NCBI GenBank assembly: GCA_000435635.1
Contig: FR882126.1
Location: forward strand, 1 to 40,075
Length of the DNA: 40,075 nt
Source: Prevotella sp. CAG:1320
GTDB taxonomy: Bacteria > Bacteroidota > Bacteroidia > Bacteroidales > Bacteroidaceae
Reading direction: 5' to 3'
In this document: positions 33,896-40,075 of the stretch, piece after piece
Layout: each line of letters opens with the position of its first letter
How positions within the stretch are numbered: the stretch's first letter is position 1
Position numbers and translations under genes: made by a program
The notes under the pieces: model-generated
What the model saw: only the letters and a program-made list of their open reading frames with translations
What the model was told of the DNA's origin: nothing
Databases searched by the model: none

Positions 33896-35293
33896 TTATT
33901 TGGCGCCGCCACCGAGGGCATAGTAGAGATTGACCACGGCCTGCATCTTGTAGAAGTCATCCTGCACCTTGGACAGCTCGGCGTTGAGCAGTGAGCTTTG
34001 CGCCTCGATGACCTCCAGGTAAGTGCTGCCCGCGGTAGCCATCAACATACGGGTATCCTCTACGTTCTGTTTCAATACAGCCACCTGCTTGGCCTCTATC
34101 TTGCTCTTCGCGTCGGAGGCGTTGTAGAGCACCAATGCGTTGCTCACCTCTGCGCCTGCCTGGAGCACGCTGTTTTGCCAAGTGTTGTAAGCTTGCTCAT
34201 ACTGTGCCTTGGCCACCTTGAGGTTGGCTATCAACTGGCCATTCTGGAAGATGGGCTGTACCAACGAACCTACAGCAGAGAGCAACCAAGCACCAGGATT
34301 TACGATGCCTGCGCCACTACTATTGGTGAAAGCGCCACTGCCGCTGATATTCAAAGAAGGATAAAAACGGCTACGAGCGGTCTGCACGTCATGGAAGCAC
34401 TGAGCCAAAGCCATTTCGTTGGCGTGCACATCTGCCCGGTTGGCCAAGAGCTGTATGCCTACGCCCGTGGAGAACTCAGTGGGCAAGGACTGCTCAGCCA
34501 GCGTGCCACGCTCTATGAGACCTGCTTGCCTGCCCAGCAAGAGCGAGAGAGAGTTCTCGGTCTCCCTGATTTGCCTGCGCATGTCTTCCTTCTGGGCCAA
34601 CACGGAATAGTAGCTGGCCTCGGCGGCCTGCACCGCCGTGGGGCGCACGCCAGTAATCGCCTCTTTCTGCACCTTCATGATTTCCCAAGTCTCCTTGGTG
34701 AGCTGCTCCATCTCATTGATGATGCGCATCTGCTCGTCAAGCATCAAGAGGGTGTAATACATATTGGCGATATTGGCGATAAGAGAGCTCTGCACAGATA
34801 CCTGCACGTCTTTCATCTGCACCAAGAACATCTGCGTGGAACGTTTTTGGGACAACAGGTTGCCAAAAATGTCTAAGTTCCAGCTAGCGTTTATCGGCAG
34901 GCTATAGGTCTTTGAGGCCTTGCTCCCATCCCAAGAGCTCAACGTTCCTTGCGGAGAGAAACTCACGGATGGCAAGAAAGCCAACTTTGAGGCTTTCAGC
35001 TGTGCCTCAGCCATTTGCACGTTGAGAGCGGCATTCAACAGGTCAGGATTATTCTCCAAACCAGTTTCTATGAGTGCCTGGAGTTTAGGATCTGTAAACA
35101 GTTCACGCCAAGGCAGATTGGCAAGGGTCGTGGTGTCGGTAACAGCTAGCGTGTCTGTATCGCTGATAGCGTCACGCACCAATCCCGTGGTGTTGACCTC
35201 TGGGCGCTCATACTTGCCATAGAGGCTCTTGCAGCTGGTGAGCACCAGCGTTGCAAGACCTACTATGATAATATTTGTGATATTTGTCTTCAT
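33896..35293 (-). CDS. RND efflux outer membrane factor (OprM/NodT type lipoprotein)
   Basis: 465 residues. Signal peptide with lipobox LVLTSC (Cys at 21), then two TolC-like repeats: LPWRELFTDPKLQALIETGL and NPDLLNAALNVQMAEAQLKA near the start, and ANRADVHANEMALAQCFHDV later. Long helices and FYPSLNISGSG are typical of the OprM branch. It forms the outer-membrane tunnel for the pump encoded just upstream, 15 bases away. Ends in GGGAK. Confidence 0.94.
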   Translation of the reverse strand: MKTNITNIIIVGLATLVLTSCKSLYGKYERPEVNTTGLVRDAISDTDTLAVTDTTTLANLPWRELFTDPKLQALIETGLENNPDLLNAALNVQMAEAQLKASKLAFLPSVSFSPQGTLSSWDGSKASKTYSLPINASWNLDIFGNLLSQKRSTQMFLVQMKDVQVSVQSSLIANIANMYYTLLMLDEQMRIINEMEQLTKETWEIMKVQKEAITGVRPTAVQAAEASYYSVLAQKEDMRRQIRETENSLSLLLGRQAGLIERGTLAEQSLPTEFSTGVGIQLLANRADVHANEMALAQCFHDVQTARSRFYPSLNISGSGAFTNSSGAGIVNPGAWLLSAVGSLVQPIFQNGQLIANLKVAKAQYEQAYNTWQNSVLQAGAEVSNALVLYNASDAKSKIEAKQVAVLKQNVEDTRMLMATAGSTYLEVIEAQSSLLNAELSKVQDDFYKMQAVVNLYYALGGGAK

Positions 35294-35308
35294 ATCTTCT
35301 GTTTCAAC

Positions 35309-38300
35309 TTATTTGTCTTCTAATGCTTGGGAACCATGGGCGTATTGGCTCAACTCGGCGTTGGCCTCCTCGTTGTTCTCATCCTCAAATACCAGAGGAC
35401 TAATCTTCTCTTGCAGAGCCTGGAAGACGTAGAAGAGGGCGGGCACTACCATGATTTGGCAAAGCATACCTATCAACATACCTCCGATAGCTGCGGCACC
35501 CAGCGTCATGTTACCATTGTAACCTACGCCCATAGGCCTTAACAGCGGAGCCAAACCGATAATCATGGCCAGTGAAGTCATCAAGATAGGACGCAGACGG
35601 GCACTGGCTCCCAGCACGGATGCCCATGACAGAGCCATACCGGTACGCCTTCTCTCCAGGGCGAACTGCACAATCAAGATGGCGTTCTTGGCCAACAGAC
35701 CTATCAACATAATCAATGCGATCTGCATATAGATATCGTTGTTCTTGCCAAACAAGTTGGTGAACAGGAAGGCACCAGCGATACCAAATGGTATGGAGAG
35801 GATAACCGACAGAGGCACGAGATAGCTCTCATACTGGGCACTCAATATCAAGTACACGAAGGCCAAGCAAAGACCGAAGATGATAATCGTGGAGTTGCTC
35901 GACTCCTGCTCTGAACGGGTCAGACCAGAGAACTCGTAACCATAACCCGTGGGCAGCGTGGTGCTGGCCACTTCCTCGATAGCCTTGATGGCATCACCAG
36001 AAGAATAACCAGTGGCCGCGGAGGCGTTCACGTCAATAGAGGTAAACAGGTTGAAACGGGCAATTTCCTGAGGTCCATAGACACGACTCATATTCACGAA
36101 CTCGTTGATAGGAGCCATGCCGCTGTTGGTCCTTACATAAATATTGCTCATGCTGGCCAAATCCTCACGGGCTGTAGGCTCTGCCTGTATCATAACACGG
36201 TAGAGCTTTCCATAGGCGTTAAAGTTGGAAGCGTAGAGACCACCATAATATCCCTGCATGGCCGTCAGCACGGTGCTGGGGTCAATGCCGGCCTGCTTAC
36301 ACTTCGCCACATCCACATCAATCATGTATTGTGGATACTTAGTGTTGTAAGTGGTCATGGCGTTACTGATTTCCGGACGCTTGTTCAGCTCCTTCAGGAA
36401 GTTTTGCGTGATGTTGTAGAAGTCGTTCACGTCTCCTCCCGTCCTGTCCAGCATAGAGAACGTCAAGCCGCTGGTGGCGGAGAAACCTTGCACCATAGGA
36501 GGCTGGAAGGCCAAAATCTGCGCGCCCTTGATGTTGGAGGTCTGCTTATAGATATTGGCCAGGACCATCTGCGAACCCATGGTGTGAACATTGATGAATT
36601 TCTCCAAACCCTCGGCCTTGTCACGATCATCGAACGACTTCAACTTGATGACGAATGTGCCCTGGTTGGTTCCCTGTCCTGAGATAAAGTTGTAACCCGT
36701 AATACGCAAACGGCTCTGGATGGCGGGATTAGTCTTCAACATGGAGTCTATCTGATCCATGACCGTGTTGGTTTGGCTCAAACTGGTTCCAGGGGGAGTG
36801 GACACCGTACAGAAAATAGTACCGGTATCCTCGTCGGGCACAAGACCCGTCTTGGTATTCATGGCGGTCAAGGCCATAGCGGCCACACCTACCACAACGG
36901 CGATAATAGCAATGACAGGGCGCTCCACCAACTTGCGCACACCCTTGGTGTACTTGTTTTGCACAGCGCCATAGCAAGTGTTGAAGGCTGTATGGAATCT
37001 GTCTATCAAAGACATTTTACGGCTGGTGCCGTCCTCGTTCTTTGGTTTCAGCAATACCGCACACAACGCCGGAGACAGGGTCAACGCATTCAAAGCGGAG
37101 ATAACAATAGAGATGGCCATAGTGATACCAAACTCCTTATAGAACGTACCTGATGTTCCGCCGATGAATGACACGGGAATGAACACGGCAGACATCACCA
37201 ACGTGATAGAGATGATGGCACCAGCAATCTCCCTCATGGCATCTATGGAGGCCATACGAGCCGACTTGTAACCCAAGTCCAACTTGGCGTGGACGGCCTC
37301 AACCACCACAATGGCATCATCGACCACGATGGCAATAGCCAACACAAGAGCCGACAGCGTCAACAAGTTGAGCGAGAAGCCGAAGAGATAGAGGAAGAAG
37401 AACGTACCCACCAAAGACACAGGCACGGCGATAAGAGGTATCAACGTGGAGCGAATATCTTGCAAGAAGAAGTATACCACGATGAACACCAAAACGAAGG
37501 CCTCAAACAACGTGTGTATCAAGTTGGACATGGAGGCGTTGATGAACTCCGTCACGTCTTGCATGTACTTAAGTTCCATGCCCGGCGGGAACATCTTCGT
37601 CTGCTCGGTCATCACTTGCTTGATGTTGTTCACGATTTCCGTGGCGTTGGAGCCAGCTACCTGTGTCACCATCAACATGATGGCAGGACGGCCGTCCACC
37701 TTGGTCATCACACTATAGTAAAGACCTCCCAGCTCCACGCGAGCAACGTCTTTCACGCGGATGGTGTTACCATTGGCATCGCTGGAGATAATCATGTCGC
37801 CAAATTCCTCGGGCGTGCTCAAGCGACCCTTGTAGCGGATGGTGTACTCATACTGGTTGTCACTCTGCTCACCAAACTTACCAGGAGCGGCCTCGATGTT
37901 CTGCTGAGACAACACAGTGGTAATGTCGGAAGGCATCAAGCCATAGTTTTTCATCTTCACGGGGTCGAGCCAGATACGCATAGAGTACGTCTTCGCACCC
38001 ATGGCCTCGCAGTCTCCCACACCATTCACACGCTTGATAGCTGGTATCAGGTTGATATCCGCATAGTTCTGCAAGAACTTCTCGTCATAACGCTCATCAC
38101 CCACCAGTGACATCAGCAACACGGTGGAAGTCTGCCTTTTCTGCACCGTCACACCAGCTTTCGTCACCTCAGCGGGCAACAGGGCAGAAGCCTGTGACAC
38201 ACGATTTTGCACGTTCACCTGACACATGTCGGCATTCATGCCCTGCTTGAAGAACACCTGGATGCTGGCGCTACCCTCGTTGGAGGCGGTAGAGGTCATG

Positions 38301-38533
38301 TAAGTCATGCCTTCCACACCGTTGATCTGCTCCTCCAAGGGCACTATCACGGAATTCAACACTGTCTGGGCGTTGGCACCCGTATAGTTCGCCCTCACGC
38401 TCACCGTGGGCGGCGCCACGTCAGGATATTGCTCTATAGGCAAAGAAGTCAAGCCTATGACACCCAGGATGACCACCAGGATGGAGATCACCGTGGAGAG
38501 CACAGGCCTATTGATAAAATTATCTAGTCTCAT
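35309..38533 (-). CDS. RND (HAE1) multidrug efflux pump, AcrB-like
   Basis: Proton-driven inner membrane pump exporting drugs, bile acids or other amphiphiles. 1074 residues, full length. The N terminus FINRPVLSTVISILVVILG is standard. Proton relay residues are visible: the Asp pair in IAIVVDDAIVVVEAV (near residue 400) and the Lys in LLAKNAILIVQFALERR. Twelve membrane segments and two large periplasmic loops can be followed. The operon order adaptor-pump-outer membrane factor is the complete tripartite set. Substrates cannot be read from sequence. Confidence 0.96.
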   Translation of the reverse strand: MRLDNFINRPVLSTVISILVVILGVIGLTSLPIEQYPDVAPPTVSVRANYTGANAQTVLNSVIVPLEEQINGVEGMTYMTSTASNEGSASIQVFFKQGMNADMCQVNVQNRVSQASALLPAEVTKAGVTVQKRQTSTVLLMSLVGDERYDEKFLQNYADINLIPAIKRVNGVGDCEAMGAKTYSMRIWLDPVKMKNYGLMPSDITTVLSQQNIEAAPGKFGEQSDNQYEYTIRYKGRLSTPEEFGDMIISSDANGNTIRVKDVARVELGGLYYSVMTKVDGRPAIMLMVTQVAGSNATEIVNNIKQVMTEQTKMFPPGMELKYMQDVTEFINASMSNLIHTLFEAFVLVFIVVYFFLQDIRSTLIPLIAVPVSLVGTFFFLYLFGFSLNLLTLSALVLAIAIVVDDAIVVVEAVHAKLDLGYKSARMASIDAMREIAGAIISITLVMSAVFIPVSFIGGTSGTFYKEFGITMAISIVISALNALTLSPALCAVLLKPKNEDGTSRKMSLIDRFHTAFNTCYGAVQNKYTKGVRKLVERPVIAIIAVVVGVAAMALTAMNTKTGLVPDEDTGTIFCTVSTPPGTSLSQTNTVMDQIDSMLKTNPAIQSRLRITGYNFISGQGTNQGTFVIKLKSFDDRDKAEGLEKFINVHTMGSQMVLANIYKQTSNIKGAQILAFQPPMVQGFSATSGLTFSMLDRTGGDVNDFYNITQNFLKELNKRPEISNAMTTYNTKYPQYMIDVDVAKCKQAGIDPSTVLTAMQGYYGGLYASNFNAYGKLYRVMIQAEPTAREDLASMSNIYVRTNSGMAPINEFVNMSRVYGPQEIARFNLFTSIDVNASAATGYSSGDAIKAIEEVASTTLPTGYGYEFSGLTRSEQESSNSTIIIFGLCLAFVYLILSAQYESYLVPLSVILSIPFGIAGAFLFTNLFGKNNDIYMQIALIMLIGLLAKNAILIVQFALERRRTGMALSWASVLGASARLRPILMTSLAMIIGLAPLLRPMGVGYNGNMTLGAAAIGGMLIGMLCQIMVVPALFYVFQALQEKISPLVFEDENNEEANAELSQYAHGSQALEDK

Positions 38534-38578
38534 TCTGTTTCCGGATTATGTTTACCTTAAATTCTTGGTGGTCTCCCT

Positions 38579-39772
38579 TTACTTGGAGAGGTTCTCCTTC
38601 AACTTGCCCAAGTCATCTTGGTCAGCGCCCATTTGGGCGGCGTTTTTCAAGTTCTGGTTGTACTCAGCCTCTGTAATGGGCTGTATCTCCATGCCATCCT
38701 GCAGAGTGGTGATACCTTTCACCACGATGCGATCGCCTACTTTCAGACCAGAGGTCACGATAAAGTTCTTGCCGTCATTCTGCGGATTGACTGTGATGGC
38801 GGTATACTTCACCTTGTTATCCTTGCCTACCACATAGACGAACACCCTGTCTTGCACCTGAGAGGTAGCCTCCTGGGGTATCACAATGGAGTTGGTGGCG
38901 TTGGTGGGCACTACAATCTGGCCAGAGCCGCCGCTCTTCAACAACATCTTGGGATTGGCGAACTGGGCAATCATGTTGGCAGAACCCGTGGAGGGATCTA
39001 TCACGCCACTCACCTTCACCACCTTGCCAGGCTGGTCGTAGATGGTACCATCAGCCAGCTGCAGCTTCACGGCGGGATAATCAGCGATAGCGGTGTGGAT
39101 GCCGCCTGCCTTCTTGGTCAAGTTCATGATGTCCTTCTCGGTCATGGCGAAGTAAACCTCCACCGTGCTGATGTTGGAAACCGTGGTGAGGGGCTGCGTG
39201 ATGGAAGCGCTTACCAAGGCACCTACCTTATAAGGAAGAGAACCTATCACGCCCGCGGAGGGACTCTTCACGTAGCAATAGCTCAGGTTCTCCTTGGCGG
39301 AAGCCAGAGCGGCCTCGGCCTGCGCCAACTGCGCTTGTGACGTGGCATAATTATTGGCCGCGGTGGAAAGCTCGTACTGACCGATAATCTTCTTCTCGAA
39401 CAGCATCTTGTTGTTGTTATAGGTGAGCTGCGCCGTGTTCATCTGGGCACGGGCGGTGTTTACAGCTGCCTGGGCCTCGCGCACGGCTGCCTGATAGGTT
39501 TCGTTGTCCAGCACGAACAACAATTGCCCTGCACTTACCTGCTGGCCTTCGTGCACACACACCTTGGTGATAAAGCCAGAGACCTTCGGGCGAATCTCTA
39601 CGTCCTGAATACCCTTGATAGCCGCGGGATAAGTAGCCTGCAGCGTAGCCGCGGAAGTGGTTATCTCTCTCACGGGAAACTTATTATCTCCCGTATTCAT
39701 GGAACCACCGCCTCCACACGCGGTTAGCGTGGCGGCCACTGTCAATGCGAATAAAACACTCTTCATTTTCAT
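38579..39772 (-). CDS. RND efflux periplasmic adaptor lipoprotein, AcrA-like
   Basis: 397 residues. Signal peptide and lipobox LTACGGGG (Cys near residue 19). Order: barrel-sandwich strand PKVSGFITKVCVHEGQQVSAG, a helical hairpin (AAVNTARAQMNTAQ), second lipoyl half SPSAGVIGSLPYKVGALVSA, then beta-barrel and membrane-proximal parts with DRIVVKGITTLQDGMEI. It connects the pump and the outer membrane factor encoded downstream. First gene of the four-gene operon; 45 bases separate it from the pump gene. Confidence 0.95.
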   Translation of the reverse strand: MKMKSVLFALTVAATLTACGGGGSMNTGDNKFPVREITTSAATLQATYPAAIKGIQDVEIRPKVSGFITKVCVHEGQQVSAGQLLFVLDNETYQAAVREAQAAVNTARAQMNTAQLTYNNNKMLFEKKIIGQYELSTAANNYATSQAQLAQAEAALASAKENLSYCYVKSPSAGVIGSLPYKVGALVSASITQPLTTVSNISTVEVYFAMTEKDIMNLTKKAGGIHTAIADYPAVKLQLADGTIYDQPGKVVKVSGVIDPSTGSANMIAQFANPKMLLKSGGSGQIVVPTNATNSIVIPQEATSQVQDRVFVYVVGKDNKVKYTAITVNPQNDGKNFIVTSGLKVGDRIVVKGITTLQDGMEIQPITEAEYNQNLKNAAQMGADQDDLGKLKENLSK

Positions 39773-39917
39773 ACCTTACTTATTATAATATATTTATTAT
39801 TGTCGTTTCAACTACTTCCATTCAAATTCTTCCTTGTCCAAGTACACCCTAGCTTGGGTATTGTACGCACGAGAGGAAGACGGGCAAAACTCAGGCCAAA
39901 GGTCTAGTTTTTCCTCG

Positions 39918-39947
39918 CGAATTTACGCATTGTTTCCCACATACCAA
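39918..39947 (-). promoter_or_regulatory. Candidate promoter of the efflux operon
   Basis: TTGG (39944-39947), 18 bases, TAAATTCG (39918-39925) on the minus strand. The leader would be about 140 bases, long enough for regulation. No repressor gene is seen next to the operon within the window. Confidence 0.5.
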
Positions 39948-40075
39948 TACCTCACCGCGAATTTTTAACCATTATTATTTGTAAAAGTGTTAAAGTACCC
40001 CTTGCCAAGAGGGGAAATACACCTTATTATAACGTGAGTTCGACGAATTCCACTTTATGTGCGCAGCCCTGTTAT
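39948..40075. other. Intergenic stretch at right edge
   Basis: AT-rich with a GC-rich hairpin CCCCTT/AAGAGGGG around 39998-40014 (one bulged base), which could end a minus-strand transcript entering from beyond the window. No supportable gene. Confidence 0.4.

Overview
The window looks like chromosome of a Bacteroidales bacterium, most likely a Prevotellaceae member. The promoters that can be read follow the Bacteroidetes pattern (TTTG, about 20 bases, TAnnTTTG or TAnnTTCG) and few genes have strong Shine-Dalgarno sites. Several families are typical of that order: BT_3928-type and DUF1599 proteins, DUF4492 ahead of cydAB, GSCFA, YfhO, and a lipoprotein-type RND efflux set. Almost all genes lie on the minus strand and are housekeeping. 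I see no phage, insertion sequence, CRISPR or rRNA.

Layout in coordinate order. 1-393: intergenic, with a minus promoter and a short lipoprotein-like frame at the left edge. 394-4370: operon rsfS-ftsH-cdsA-HEAT-like gene, read leftward. 4541-4642: tRNA-Gln(CUG) with terminator, followed by repeat array A. 4931-7105: topB, whose promoter sits inside a 13-bp inverted repeat. 7281-10226: DUF4492-cydA-cydB (cytochrome bd oxidase). 10385-12285: the only long plus-strand gene, an SLC13/RCK permease with a broken 5' end. 12318-16996: DUF1599, BT_3928-like, tpiA, SPOR protein, folE and exonuclease III. 17000-18375: repeat array C and two small plus-strand genes of unknown function. 18379-18918: yfcE-like phosphodiesterase, preceded by a compact minus-strand RNA or attenuator. 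19097-23659: acnA-gltA-tcdA-small membrane protein. 23868-29036: RibD-like reductase, then yfhO-GSCFA-patatin. 29347-32668: dsbD-mtnN-luxS, ending in a 20-bp perfect hairpin. 32793-32897: repeat array B. 33085-39772: RND efflux adaptor-pump-outer membrane factor, with an lpxA-like acyltransferase as last gene.

The genes cover envelope and membrane quality control (FtsH, CdsA, LpxA-like, efflux, DsbD, YfhO), respiration at low oxygen (bd oxidase), central carbon (TpiA, citrate synthase, aconitase), the activated methyl cycle with AI-2 synthesis (MtnN, LuxS), folate synthesis and DNA maintenance (FolE, exonuclease III, TopB).

The most unusual signal is non-coding. Three intergenic arrays of odd-length palindromes have near-perfect periodicity: arrays A and B at exactly 22 bp with the same word set although 28 kb apart, array C at exactly 21 bp with a different word. 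Each palindrome is built from interchangeable half-words around one central base and is separated by 5- or 6-base variable spacers. I know of no described element with this architecture.
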